DNA of 16,765 bases from Saprospiraceae bacterium (GCA_014379665.1 JACMLK010000249.1:1-16765), one strand, 5' to 3'. Positions 1-7,669 are shown, counted from the stretch's first letter. Translations and numbers: made by a program. Notes: a model not told the origin generated them from the sequence alone.

Positions 1-168
1 ATTTTCAAAGGATATGATATTGCTGAGGTTACGTGTCCTACCAAATATTTTGACGAAGCATCTTCCATAAATTTCAAAAGAAGCAGTAAATATGGTCTGG
101 GAGTATTGTGGGTTTCTTTAAATCACCTTCGTTGCAAACTGGGTTTGGGAAGTTCCGTTTTATACTGA
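1..168 (+). CDS. Family 2 glycosyltransferase, C-terminal fragment (5' end outside window)
   Basis: An open frame enters from the window start and ends at TGA 166-168, giving 55 residues. It was recognised by translating the edge by hand. The stretch around residues 9-35 reads [20 protein letters not shown] and then YGLGVL. From memory this closely resembles the C-terminal end of a group of bacterial family 2 glycosyltransferases (Pro-Thr-Arg-Tyr-Phe, then Glu-Ala-Ser-Ser-Ile, then a Tyr-Gly-Leu-Gly segment). Those enzymes add sugars to lipid carriers or cell-surface glycans at the cytoplasmic face of the membrane. The catalytic domain, with its DxD metal site, would lie upstream and cannot be seen. 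The gene converges on the deiminase-like gene with only 12 bases between the two stops and no visible terminator. The alternative is an unrelated protein tail; the conserved phrase makes that less likely. Confidence 0.7.
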   Translation: MFKGYDIAEVTCPTKYFDEASSINFKRSSKYGLGVLWVSLNHLRCKLGLGSSVLY

Positions 169-180
169 CAAATACCATCA

Positions 181-1062
181 TTAAACATATCTCTGGATTG
201 GTCTTGTGAGACAAGTAGGTCCGCCACCACCTTTCACACTTATTTCGACTCCTTTATAAACTAAAACTTTACAACCGGCTTTTTCCAGTAAAGACCTTGT
301 TTTTGGATTACCATCAACCATAAGACAAAGACCGGGAGCCAATGCAAGCACATTGCAACCCATGGTCTCAAATTCGTCTTCAGGTACTTCCACGAGTTTG
401 ATATTTCGGCTCAGAAGATAATTTCTGAAGGCTATCGGCATTAATGGAGAATAAACTACTGCCATATCTTTATCTACGGGACTAAGGATCGACATCAGAT
501 GAAAAACATCATCCACACCTTTATAATGCGGGAGCGGTACTATCATTACTTCAACTCCGAGTGGAGAAAGTAGTGCTTTAAGTTGCCGTATGCCATCATC
601 ATTGGTGCGATAGGTATGCCCGACTGCCATCGTGTTTTCATCGATCCATACTACATCACCGCCTTCTAAAGTTCCCGGAGCTACGATGTTACTGAGAATT
701 TTAATACCGCTGGATTCAAACGCTTTTTTTACTGCAATCGGTTCATTGGCTCTTGTGGGCTTTCCCATATTACAAATGATCATACCGCCATTGGTAGCAA
801 TAGCCGCATCTCTGCAATAAATAGAGTCCATATTGACCGTATCATCTTTAGGCATATGATATATACTTATATCATGTTGATCCAGGATGGATTCAAAATT
901 GTTGTATTCATCCTTGGCTTCCTTGAGATTCGGTTTTTCCGTATAATTTAATTCTTTCCAATGCCTGGATAAATGATCTTCATTGATGAAGGCATGATCA
1001 GCGTGCTTGATAAAAAGGGATACTATTTTACCGGTTTCAGAGTGACAACTTACATTCTTCAT
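181..1062 (-). CDS. Dimethylarginine dimethylaminohydrolase / arginine deiminase-like amidinohydrolase
   Basis: This 293-residue protein belongs to the guanidino-group-modifying superfamily (pentein fold: arginine deiminase, DDAH, amidinotransferases). It probably hydrolyses a guanidino compound such as methylated arginine or arginine to citrulline plus an amine, in the cytoplasm. Motifs visible in order are YCRDAA (82-87), an acidic EGGD (133-136) of the substrate pocket, GHTYRTN (148-154) resembling the GxSxRTN of DDAH, the catalytic His in FHLMS (His188), and the nucleophile region GGGGPTCLTRP with Cys284 near the C-terminus. The length fits DDAH (about 250-300) better than classical arginine deiminase (about 400). 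It is the downstream gene of a pair with an AdiC-like permease, 41 bases apart on the same strand, which suggests that the imported compound is its substrate. No catalytic residue is obviously missing. The exact substrate is not settled by sequence. Confidence 0.85.
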   Translation of the reverse strand: MKNVSCHSETGKIVSLFIKHADHAFINEDHLSRHWKELNYTEKPNLKEAKDEYNNFESILDQHDISIYHMPKDDTVNMDSIYCRDAAIATNGGMIICNMGKPTRANEPIAVKKAFESSGIKILSNIVAPGTLEGGDVVWIDENTMAVGHTYRTNDDGIRQLKALLSPLGVEVMIVPLPHYKGVDDVFHLMSILSPVDKDMAVVYSPLMPIAFRNYLLSRNIKLVEVPEDEFETMGCNVLALAPGLCLMVDGNPKTRSLLEKAGCKVLVYKGVEISVKGGGGPTCLTRPIQRYV

Positions 1063-1103
1063 AGGGATGCTTTAATTGCAAAATGTGTTTTATTGCAGAA
1101 CTA

Positions 1104-2420
1104 TTAACTGGATTGTCTTTTCCACATCATCCATACATAAATTGGAATTCCGGCCATAAGCATCATAAATCCATAATACACCGTATCCTGTCCGGAACCG
1201 GATACCGCCCATAAGGAAAATAAAAATGCCATTGAGGCTAACATAATAGTTGAGAACCAATTGCCGGACTTAATCTTATTTTGTATTTTTATCAATATTA
1301 AGGAAGCCGCTGAAAAAAGATAAGGAACCAATACAGTTAGCGTGGAAAGTAAAATTAAAAATTTAAACTGATTTGCTAGTCCTTTGGTATAATTCATCAA
1401 CATGATCATAGAAACAATAATACTACCTATAATCAAACCGGCAGAAGCCACACCATTTTTGTTTTTTTTGCAGAATATCGCAGGAAACAGGCGGTCTACT
1501 GCCATGGCGTCAGCTACCTGACCCTGGACCAAAATAAAACCATTCAATGTACCAAAAGCAGCTATGGCCACACCTCCACCCACCCAATAAACGGCTTCGG
1601 GGCCAAATATAATGGAAGCAGCGTCTGCAAAAGGAGTCACAGACTTCTGTAATACTTCAGCAGGAATCATACCCATAACACTTATACTGCTGAAGATATA
1701 GATGACAGTAGTTAATATGGTTCCCATCATCGTAGCCTTAGGTATGGTTTTCTCCGGATTAGCTACACTGGAAGAAGGTATAGTGGCACATTCCATTCCT
1801 AAAAAAGCAAAAAATGTAAGTGTTGCGGTTGCAGTAATAGCGGAAAAATCAGAAGTTCCACTCATATTGAATGGAATAAAATTATTAAAGTCAATAAAAA
1901 ATAATCCACCTGCACACACCAGAATTAATGGGATTAGTTTGAGTAATGTGGTCAACAGTTGCATCTTCCCGGAAGCGACGATGCCCAGGGTATTGATCCA
2001 CGTCAGAAACCATATGGCTCCCAATCCGAATAAAACTGCCATAAGATTATTTACGGCCAGGTCCGGTATAAAGGTACTCATTGCACCGACAAAAGCGACA
2101 GAGATAGCTGCATTAGTACACCAGGTAGAGATTAGGTAACCCCATGCCACCAGAAATCCGGCAAAATCCCCCATTCCTTTACGTGTATAAGCATAAGGAC
2201 CACCATCGGAAACCGGCATCATGATACTTAGATTACTGAATACTTTTGCCAGAAGCAGTGCCCCTATCGCTGAAAATATCCAACCTAATACACTGATACC
2301 TCCATAAGCTGCCAGAGTTGCAGGCATCATAAATACTCCGGAGCCGATCATATTTCCAACGACCAGTGATGTGCTGGTCCAAAGGCCAAGTTTCTTTACA
2401 TCGGAAGACGTTACTACCAT
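1104..2420 (-). CDS. APC-superfamily amino-acid permease/exchanger, AdiC-like
   Basis: This 438-residue inner-membrane protein with about 12 hydrophobic segments matches the arginine/agmatine and related basic amino-acid exchangers along its whole length. The unwound TM1 signature GNMIGSGVF sits at residues 22-30. The TM6 region FLGMEC carries Glu210, at the position of AdiC Glu208, followed by NPEKTIPKAT. GMIP, TPFADAA, GQVADA and VPYLFSAA follow as in AdiC. By my alignment from memory, the two AdiC substrate-binding tryptophans (202 and 293) are phenylalanines here (Phe204, Phe295), so the substrate may differ from arginine/agmatine. It is the first gene of a two-gene unit with the DDAH-like enzyme; a minus-strand -7 element lies 62 bases upstream of the start. 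Family is sure; substrate and mode (uptake or exchange) are inferred. Confidence 0.88.
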   Translation of the reverse strand: MVVTSSDVKKLGLWTSTSLVVGNMIGSGVFMMPATLAAYGGISVLGWIFSAIGALLLAKVFSNLSIMMPVSDGGPYAYTRKGMGDFAGFLVAWGYLISTWCTNAAISVAFVGAMSTFIPDLAVNNLMAVLFGLGAIWFLTWINTLGIVASGKMQLLTTLLKLIPLILVCAGGLFFIDFNNFIPFNMSGTSDFSAITATATLTFFAFLGMECATIPSSSVANPEKTIPKATMMGTILTTVIYIFSSISVMGMIPAEVLQKSVTPFADAASIIFGPEAVYWVGGGVAIAAFGTLNGFILVQGQVADAMAVDRLFPAIFCKKNKNGVASAGLIIGSIIVSMIMLMNYTKGLANQFKFLILLSTLTVLVPYLFSAASLILIKIQNKIKSGNWFSTIMLASMAFLFSLWAVSGSGQDTVYYGFMMLMAGIPIYVWMMWKRQSS

Positions 2421-2481
2421 TTTGTGGTTAAATTATTTAAAGTGATTTAAGTCTGCATGAGGACATTTCTGACTGCATTAT

Positions 2482-2489
2482 CAAAGGTA
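2482..2489 (-). promoter_or_regulatory. Bacteroidota-type -7 element for the permease-deiminase unit
   Basis: The minus strand reads TACCTTTG, a full match to TAnnTTTG, placed to give a leader of roughly 50 bases before the permease ATG at 2420. I could not find a good -33 TTG at the usual spacing, so the assignment rests on the -7 match and position. Confidence 0.5.
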
Positions 2490-2575
2490 AAAATTTGGTA
2501 ATAAACCCGAAGATTTAATGTCAAAATTATTTATTTGACCCCCAATAATGATGCATAATAATTTTAATATGATTC

Positions 2576-2594
2576 ATTTGTTAAGAAAACAAAT
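2576..2594. promoter_or_regulatory. Small inverted repeat in the divergent permease-prs region
   Basis: Arms ATTTGTT (2576-2582) and AACAAAT (2588-2594) are perfectly complementary around a 5-base AAGAA spacer. It lies between the divergent permease and prs promoters and is not followed by a T-run suggesting termination. It could be an operator half of either unit, or chance in AT-rich DNA. The rest of the 2421-2766 intergenic region holds only the other sites listed here. Confidence 0.3.
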
Positions 2595-2649
2595 TTAAAG
2601 GAAGCCATAGACTTCGAAATCATTGTTTTAACTGACATAATTTTCCCAA

Positions 2650-2673
2650 TTCATTTATATATTATTAAATGAA
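2650..2673. promoter_or_regulatory. Perfect 8-bp dyad upstream of prs, candidate operator
   Basis: TTCATTTA (2650-2657) and TAAATGAA (2666-2673) form a perfect inverted repeat with an 8-base centre, so the arm centres are about 16 bp apart, a spacing usual for a dimeric regulator. It lies about 60 bp upstream of the prs -7 element. AT-rich sequence makes chance dyads common, so this is a candidate only. Confidence 0.35.
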
Positions 2674-2734
2674 GATTTCTATAACAACGTATAAAATATT
2701 TTGCAAATAGGTTTCCTGTTGAATTTAAAATGGT

Positions 2735-2742
2735 TAAGTTTG
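2735..2742 (+). promoter_or_regulatory. -7 promoter element of prs
   Basis: TAAGTTTG matches TAnnTTTG fully. Transcription would start near 2749, about 18 bases before ATG 2767. This places the promoter inside the N-terminal extension one would get by starting prs at TTG 2701, so it supports the shorter start. A TTG at 2719-2721 is closer than the usual -33 spacing. Confidence 0.55.
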
Positions 2743-2766
2743 CACCACAATCCAACATTGCACGCC

Positions 2767-3705
2767 ATGCCTGACGTAAAACTTTTCACTGGAACCAAAT
2801 CAAAATATCTGGCCGAACGCATTTCTGATTACTACGGCTCCCCTTTGGGAGATATTACTGTGAATACTTTTGCAGACGGAGAGATGCAGGTAGTCATCAA
2901 TGAATCGGTCAGAGGTGCTCATACTTTTTTTATCTCATCCACTTTTGGACCTGCAGACAATATTCTGGAACTGCTATTGATGATCGACAGTGCCAAAAGG
3001 GCATCTGCCGGATATATCACTGCCGTCATTCCCTATTTCGGTTATGCCAGACAAGACAGAAAGGATAAACCAAGGGTACCCATTTCAGCCAAGTTGGTTG
3101 CAAATATACTTGAGGCATCCGGTGTTAACCGAATTATAACCATGGATCTTCACGCAGAACAGATACAGGGTTTTTTTGATATTCCGGTGGATCACCTAAA
3201 AAGCGAAGCCATATTTATGCCATACTTAGCCAAACAGGATCTGAGCAATGTAACTTTTGCATCTCCTGACGTCGGTGGTGTTAAACGTGCAAGAAGTTAT
3301 GCAAAATATTTTGAACGGGATCTGGTTATATGTGATAAGGAAAGACGTGTAGCCAATGAAGTGGCCAGTATAACAGTGATTGGAGATGTGCTGGGAAAAG
3401 ATGTTATTCTAATTGATGACATAATAGATACCGCCGGTACATTATGCAAGGCAGCTGATGCGTTGATAGAAAAAGGTGCAAAAAGTGTTAAAGCTATCCT
3501 GACCCATCCTGTATTGTCCGGCAATGCGTATGAAAATATTAATAATTCGGCTATAACAGAGGTCATAGTTACAGATAGTATTCCACTTAAAAATCAATCT
3601 GAAAAAATAAAAGTGTTATCCTGCGCCAAGTTATTTGCAAGAGCTATCAGAAATACCCATGAATATAAATCTATCGCCGCACTTTTTGTCGATAAGAATA
3701 TTTAG
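2767..3705 (+). CDS. prs: Ribose-phosphate pyrophosphokinase (PRPP synthase)
   Basis: It makes 5-phosphoribosyl diphosphate from ribose 5-phosphate and ATP in the cytoplasm, the entry to purine, pyrimidine, histidine, tryptophan and NAD synthesis. The open frame runs from TTG 2701, but ATG 2767 is preferred: the protein then begins MPDVKLFTGTKSKYLAERI and is 312 residues, the normal class I length, and a -7 promoter sits inside the extra 22 codons. Visible signatures are the FADGE region, the flexible catalytic loop PYFGYARQDRKDKPR, the DLHAEQIQGFF metal/ATP segment, FDIPVDHL, SPDVGGVKRAR, and the PRPP-binding VILIDDIIDTAGT near the C-terminal third. It is followed 94 bases later by rplY, which has its own promoter, so the two may be partly uncoupled. 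Nothing is missing. Confidence 0.97.
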   Translation: MPDVKLFTGTKSKYLAERISDYYGSPLGDITVNTFADGEMQVVINESVRGAHTFFISSTFGPADNILELLLMIDSAKRASAGYITAVIPYFGYARQDRKDKPRVPISAKLVANILEASGVNRIITMDLHAEQIQGFFDIPVDHLKSEAIFMPYLAKQDLSNVTFASPDVGGVKRARSYAKYFERDLVICDKERRVANEVASITVIGDVLGKDVILIDDIIDTAGTLCKAADALIEKGAKSVKAILTHPVLSGNAYENINNSAITEVIVTDSIPLKNQSEKIKVLSCAKLFARAIRNTHEYKSIAALFVDKNI

Positions 3706-3713
3706 TAAAATCC

Positions 3714-3745
3714 TATAAATTTATTAATAAATATTTATAAATTTA
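3714..3745. repeat. Direct repeat TATAAATTTA, 22-bp period, upstream of rplY
   Basis: TATAAATTTA occurs at 3714-3723 and again at 3736-3745. Each copy contains the self-complementary TAAATTTA. The 22-bp period is about two helical turns, and the second copy ends 13 bases before the rplY -7 element. It may be an upstream AT element or tandem operator; it may also be low-complexity chance. Confidence 0.4.
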
Positions 3746-3758
3746 GCAAAACAAAGTA

Positions 3759-3766
3759 TATCTTTG
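3759..3766 (+). promoter_or_regulatory. -7 promoter element of rplY
   Basis: TATCTTTG is an exact TAnnTTTG match, 33 bases before the rplY ATG. A TTTA at 3734-3737 is 21 bases upstream and could serve as a weak -33 element. This would let rplY be transcribed independently of prs. Confidence 0.6.
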
Positions 3767-3799
3767 CGGCTCTTTAAATATAACGGCTAGTTTTAAAAG

Positions 3800-4405
3800 A
3801 TGATATCAGTAGAAATTCAAGGAAATACGAGAGCTGAACTTGGTAAGAAGGGTTCAAGAATAGACAGGAATAATGGTAATGTACCTGCGGTTTTGTATGG
3901 TGGGGATGAAGTAATTCATTTTACAGTCACTCCGTCGGCATTAAAAAATATTATTTATACTCCTGACTTTAAGTTGGCAGAATTGACCATTGATGGTAAG
4001 CATTACAAGGCAATTCTTAAATCAGCACAATTCCATCCTGTATCAGAGCAATTGCTGCATGTTGATTTTTTAAGATTAATAGCCAAAACACCAATCAGAG
4101 TAGAAGTTCCACTTAGGTTTAAAGGTGTTTCTCCGGGTGTGAAAATTGGTGGTAAACTGATACAGCAACTTAGAAAAATCAAAGTAAAAACAACGCCGGA
4201 ATATTTGGTAGACGAATTGAAAGCCGATATTTCAAAACTTGAACTAGGACAGGCTTTGAGGATCAGAGAAGTCATCGTACCCAAAGGAATTGAAATCATC
4301 AATAATCCTTCTACGCCGATAGCCCTTATAGAAATTCCAAGGGCACTAAAAGCAGCAGCTGCAGCAGAAGCCAAAACTGAGCAAAAAGTGGCCAAGAAAA
4401 AATAA
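3800..4405 (+). CDS. rplY: 50S ribosomal protein L25, long Ctc form
   Basis: This protein binds 5S rRNA in the central protuberance of the large ribosomal subunit; the long form is also called general stress protein Ctc. The 201-residue product has the N-terminal L25 domain (about 1-92: GNTRAELGKKGSR, VPAVLYGG, FHPVSEQLLHVDF) and the C-terminal TL5/Ctc beta domain (about 95-180, with VPLRFKGVSPGVKIGGKL). It ends in an Ala/Lys-rich tail typical of ribosomal proteins. The length fits the two-domain form rather than the short E. coli protein of about 94 residues. It follows prs; in many Bacteroidota pth comes next, but here the unit ends in a hairpin terminator. No Shine-Dalgarno is seen before the ATG. 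Confidence 0.96.
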   Translation: MISVEIQGNTRAELGKKGSRIDRNNGNVPAVLYGGDEVIHFTVTPSALKNIIYTPDFKLAELTIDGKHYKAILKSAQFHPVSEQLLHVDFLRLIAKTPIRVEVPLRFKGVSPGVKIGGKLIQQLRKIKVKTTPEYLVDELKADISKLELGQALRIREVIVPKGIEIINNPSTPIALIEIPRALKAAAAAEAKTEQKVAKKK

Positions 4406-4431
4406 TTAAATTGTAGTTTCCGACAATAATG

Positions 4432-4463
4432 AAGGGTTCAGTCACAGATTGTACCCTTTTTTT
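4432..4463 (+). terminator. Intrinsic terminator after rplY
   Basis: AAGGGT (4432-4437) pairs with ACCCTT (4453-4458). The stem continues inward past one T-T mismatch through four more pairs (one G-T) to a CACAG loop. A run of seven T ends at 4463. It lies 26 bases after the rplY stop, the expected place. Confidence 0.8.
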
Positions 4464-4486
4464 ATGTTATATCCAATAAATCAGGC

Positions 4487-4630
4487 CAGTATTGGTCTGA
4501 CTTCTCTGAAGTCGTTTGCACAATGATTCCGGAATCATCAAACAAAAAGTTCAGATATTAGGTTTCTACCATCCTCAATGCATATATCAGTGTATTGTTC
4601 GACTCCTCTGGAGTCGTTTGAATATTGATC
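4487..4630. repeat. Two diverged copies of a ~44-bp hairpin element between rplY and gcvP
   Basis: Copy 1 (4487-4530) and copy 2 (4588-4630) share the order CAGT, ATTG, a 15-base hairpin, GTTTG and a TGATYC end. The hairpins are GACTTC-TCT-GAAGTC (4499-4513) and GACTCC-TCT-GGAGTC (4601-4615). The only differences inside the stem are a T-A to C-G change that keeps pairing. Neither hairpin is followed by a T-run, so they do not look like terminators. The form resembles a REP-like dispersed palindromic repeat, but other genomic copies cannot be seen here. Confidence 0.65.
4514..4543. repeat. Nested palindrome following hairpin copy 1
   Basis: ATGATTCC/GGAATCAT (4523-4538) is a perfect 16-bp palindrome. 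It is flanked by GTTTG (4514-4518) and its complement CAAAC (4539-4543), with a 4-base bulge CACA on the left only. The GTTTG is the same one that ends the repeated hairpin element, so copy 1 is a compound structure. Copy 2 lacks the equivalent palindrome. Confidence 0.55.
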
Positions 4631-4650
4631 TGTTTGATCCCTTAAGGACA

Positions 4651-7530
4651 CTATTCATTTTCATTTACATAACTTTCGATCGGAGGACAGGTACACATCA
4701 GATTTCTGTCCCCATAAGCGCTATCCACTCTTGCCACAGTCGGCCAGAATTTATTTCCATGTTTGAGATATGGAAGCGGGAAAGACGCTTTTTCTCTGGA
4801 ATAACCATAGGTCCATGTATCACTTGTCACCATCTTTATGGTATGTGGTGCATTGGTTAAGACGTTGGAATGTTGATCCATATCTCCGGCGGCAACCTGA
4901 TCAATTTCTTTTCTGATTTCAAGCAATGCATCACAGAATCTGTCCAGCTCGCCTTTGTCTTCACTTTCAGTCGGTTCTATCATGATGGTACCTGCTACTG
5001 GAAAAGATAGCGTAGGAGCGTGAAATCCGTAGTCCATCAGTCTCTTTGCTATGTCCTCGGCACTGATACCTGCCGCTTTAAATTGTCTTAAATCGACGAT
5101 CATTTCATGTGCCGCCCTGCCCTTTTCACCTGAATAAAGGATTGGATATGCCCCATCAAGTCTTGCTTTAATATAATTTGCATTTAATATTGCATATTTT
5201 GTTGCATCTGTGACACCTTCTTTTCCTAACATTCTGATATAACCGTACGAAATAATCAGGATACTTGCACTCCCCCATGGTGCAGCCGATACTGCATGTG
5301 TGGCTTTAGAACCTCCAGTACTTATGATCGGATGGCCGGGCAGATACGGCAATAACTTATCATTGACACAAATAGGTCCCATTCCCGGACCACCTCCGCC
5401 ATGCGGTATAGCAAATGTTTTATGCAGATTGAGATGACACACGTCTGCACCAATGATTCCAGGACTTGTCAGACCAACCTGTGCATTCATATTGGCACCG
5501 TCCATATACACAAGACCACCATTATCATGGATCAAAGCACAGATTTCTTTTATTGAAGTTTCAAACACACCATGGGTGCTCGGATAAGTGATCATCAGGG
5601 CTGCCAATCGCTCCTTAAACCGTTCAGTTTTTGATTTAAGGTCATTCATGGCTACATTACCACGTTCGTCACATTCCACTACAACCACTTCCATACCACA
5701 CATGACAGCACTGGCCGGATTAGTGCCGTGAGCAGAAGATGGTATCAGCGCCACATTTCTGTATCCCTGGTTTCTGTCTTCGTGGTACGCTTTAATAGTA
5801 AGTAATCCTGCATATTCGCCCTGGGCACCTGAATTTGGCTGTAAGGAACAGGCATCAAATCCTGTTATTTCAGCCAGATATTGTTCAAGTTCATTGAAAA
5901 TCTGCTGATAACCTTCCGTCTGATCGACAGGCACAAAAGGATGTATGGTCGAAAATTCAGGCCAGGTAATTGGTATCATTTCACTCGCCGCATTGAGTTT
6001 CATGGTACAGGATCCAAGAGAAATCATAGAATGGACTAACGATATATCTTTATTCTCAAGGCTTTTCAGATACCGCATCATTTTACTCTCTGTGTGATAT
6101 GATGAGAAAACAGGATGGGTTAATATTTTGCCGGTTCGCTTTAACTCTCCAAAAGTATCTTTAAATGGTCCGGCATTATAACTGCCGTCAATATCAGCTA
6201 TCTGCGATAAAATATCCACTATAATTTTTACATCTTCTTCAGTCGTGGTTTCATCAAAAGAGATACCAATTTTATGTCGTGAAGGGTAATAAAAGTTGAT
6301 ACCTGCATCTTCGGTCTTATTTTTTATTTTCAACAAGGTGTCCTGATCTGTTTGAATAGTAATGGTATCAAAATAGGAAGTGGTGAGGACTTTAAAGTGA
6401 TTGGCTATAAGATTTTCAGCCAGTATATTTGTCAATCTGTTAACCTCAGTTGCGATTTCTTTGATCCCATCCGGTCCGTGATAAACGGCATACATACCGG
6501 CCATAATGGCTAGAAGAGCCTGGGCAGTACAAATATTGGAGGTTGCTTTTTCTCTTCTGATATGCTGTTCTCTGGTCTGGAGTGCCATCCTTAATGCACG
6601 ATCACCATTCACATCAATAGACAAACCTATAATTCTTCCGGGAATAACACGTTTATTGTCATCTTTGGTGGCGAAAAATGCCGCATGAGGTCCGCCATAT
6701 CCTATTGGAACACCAAAGCGCTGTGTATTGCCAACCACTATATCAGCTCCCCATTCGCCGGGAGGTGTCAGTAAAGCCAGACTCAATAAATCAGCAGCAA
6801 CTATTACCTGAATATCTTTTTCATTACAGGTAGATGCCAGAGATCTGTAATTTTCTATCTGACCTTCCGCGTTAGGATACTGCAACAAAATTCCAAAATA
6901 TTCATCAGAAAAATCAAATGTTTTCCAGTCGCCTGTCACTATATCAATTTGCAAAGGTTTTGCCCGGGTGATGATGACATCCAGCGTTTGTTTAAATACT
7001 TTGGTATCTACAAAAAATTTAGTAGCTGGATTATTTTTGCGTTTTTTATTATGAATTCCTTCGGCCATCGCCATGCCTTCAGCTGCTGCAGTGGCTTCAT
7101 CCAAAAGTGAAGCATTAGCTATGGGCAAACCAGTCAGATCTGAAACCATAGTTTGAAAATTGAGCAAAGCCTCAAGTCTTCCCTGTGCTATTTCTGCCTG
7201 ATAGGGTGTGTACTGGGTGTACCAACCCGGGTTTTGAAATATATTTCTGAGTATGACTGTCGGTGTTACAGTTCCATAATATCCCTGACCTATGTACGTT
7301 TTGTACATTTTGTTTTTGGATGCGATATTTCTGAGCATGGTCAGATATTCGTTCTCGGTTAATGCATCCGGAAGATTCAGCTTTTTTTTCATTCTGATTC
7401 CCGGGGGGACTGTCTCATCTATCAACTGACTGAGTGAATCCACACCAATTGTGGAAAGCATTTGATCCAGTTCATCAGAAGATATACCTATATGTCTTTT
7501 GGCAAAGTTTTTCAGGATTTTATTTGACAT
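4651..7530 (-). CDS. gcvP: Glycine dehydrogenase (decarboxylating), P-protein of the glycine cleavage system
   Basis: This PLP enzyme decarboxylates glycine and loads the aminomethyl group onto the lipoyl arm of GcvH; with GcvT and Lpd it yields CO2, ammonia and methylene-tetrahydrofolate in the cytoplasm. The 959-residue length is that of the single-chain (homodimeric) form, with two related halves. The N-terminus NFAKRHIGISSDELDQML is typical. Glycine-rich IPIGYGGPHAAFFA lies in the first half. In the second half, VCHLNLHKTF followed by AIPHGGGGPGMGP contains the PLP lysine, Lys704. SLGSCTMKLNAASEM begins the C-terminal half and ITYPSTHGVFE lies within it. No gcvT or gcvH is nearby. It stands alone, convergent with rplY and divergent from purA. 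The frame is intact. Confidence 0.97.
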   Translation of the reverse strand: MSNKILKNFAKRHIGISSDELDQMLSTIGVDSLSQLIDETVPPGIRMKKKLNLPDALTENEYLTMLRNIASKNKMYKTYIGQGYYGTVTPTVILRNIFQNPGWYTQYTPYQAEIAQGRLEALLNFQTMVSDLTGLPIANASLLDEATAAAEGMAMAEGIHNKKRKNNPATKFFVDTKVFKQTLDVIITRAKPLQIDIVTGDWKTFDFSDEYFGILLQYPNAEGQIENYRSLASTCNEKDIQVIVAADLLSLALLTPPGEWGADIVVGNTQRFGVPIGYGGPHAAFFATKDDNKRVIPGRIIGLSIDVNGDRALRMALQTREQHIRREKATSNICTAQALLAIMAGMYAVYHGPDGIKEIATEVNRLTNILAENLIANHFKVLTTSYFDTITIQTDQDTLLKIKNKTEDAGINFYYPSRHKIGISFDETTTEEDVKIIVDILSQIADIDGSYNAGPFKDTFGELKRTGKILTHPVFSSYHTESKMMRYLKSLENKDISLVHSMISLGSCTMKLNAASEMIPITWPEFSTIHPFVPVDQTEGYQQIFNELEQYLAEITGFDACSLQPNSGAQGEYAGLLTIKAYHEDRNQGYRNVALIPSSAHGTNPASAVMCGMEVVVVECDERGNVAMNDLKSKTERFKERLAALMITYPSTHGVFETSIKEICALIHDNGGLVYMDGANMNAQVGLTSPGIIGADVCHLNLHKTFAIPHGGGGPGMGPICVNDKLLPYLPGHPIISTGGSKATHAVSAAPWGSASILIISYGYIRMLGKEGVTDATKYAILNANYIKARLDGAYPILYSGEKGRAAHEMIVDLRQFKAAGISAEDIAKRLMDYGFHAPTLSFPVAGTIMIEPTESEDKGELDRFCDALLEIRKEIDQVAAGDMDQHSNVLTNAPHTIKMVTSDTWTYGYSREKASFPLPYLKHGNKFWPTVARVDSAYGDRNLMCTCPPIESYVNENE

Positions 7531-7562
7531 GTAATAAATTGTTTGAGTTTAGAAACGATGTG

Positions 7563-7570
7563 CGAAGGTA
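7563..7570 (-). promoter_or_regulatory. Possible -7 element of gcvP
   Basis: The minus strand reads TACCTTCG, one mismatch from TAnnTTTG, 33 bases upstream of the gcvP ATG, similar to the spacing at rplY. No clear -33 element was found. No glycine-riboswitch-like structure was recognised in this leader. Confidence 0.35.
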
Positions 7571-7669
7571 AAAGTTTTTAAAGAATAGAGCGAAAAGATT
7601 GATGGTTCTTTTTGGATGAGTTTGCTCATATTTTGGTGATTGAGCTACAATTATTAAAATGTTATATCT

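Noticed and set aside
1702..2139. Plus-strand 145-residue open frame
   Set aside because: It is wholly antisense to the permease, with no promoter and no family resemblance; a shadow frame.
2701..2766. N-terminal extension of PRPP synthase from TTG 2701
   Set aside because: The extra 22 residues are not typical of the family, a -7 promoter lies inside, and ATG 2767 gives the normal length.
4516..4860. Plus-strand 114-residue open frame
   Set aside because: It overlaps the 3' end of gcvP on the opposite strand, begins in the hairpin repeat and shows no recognisable motif.
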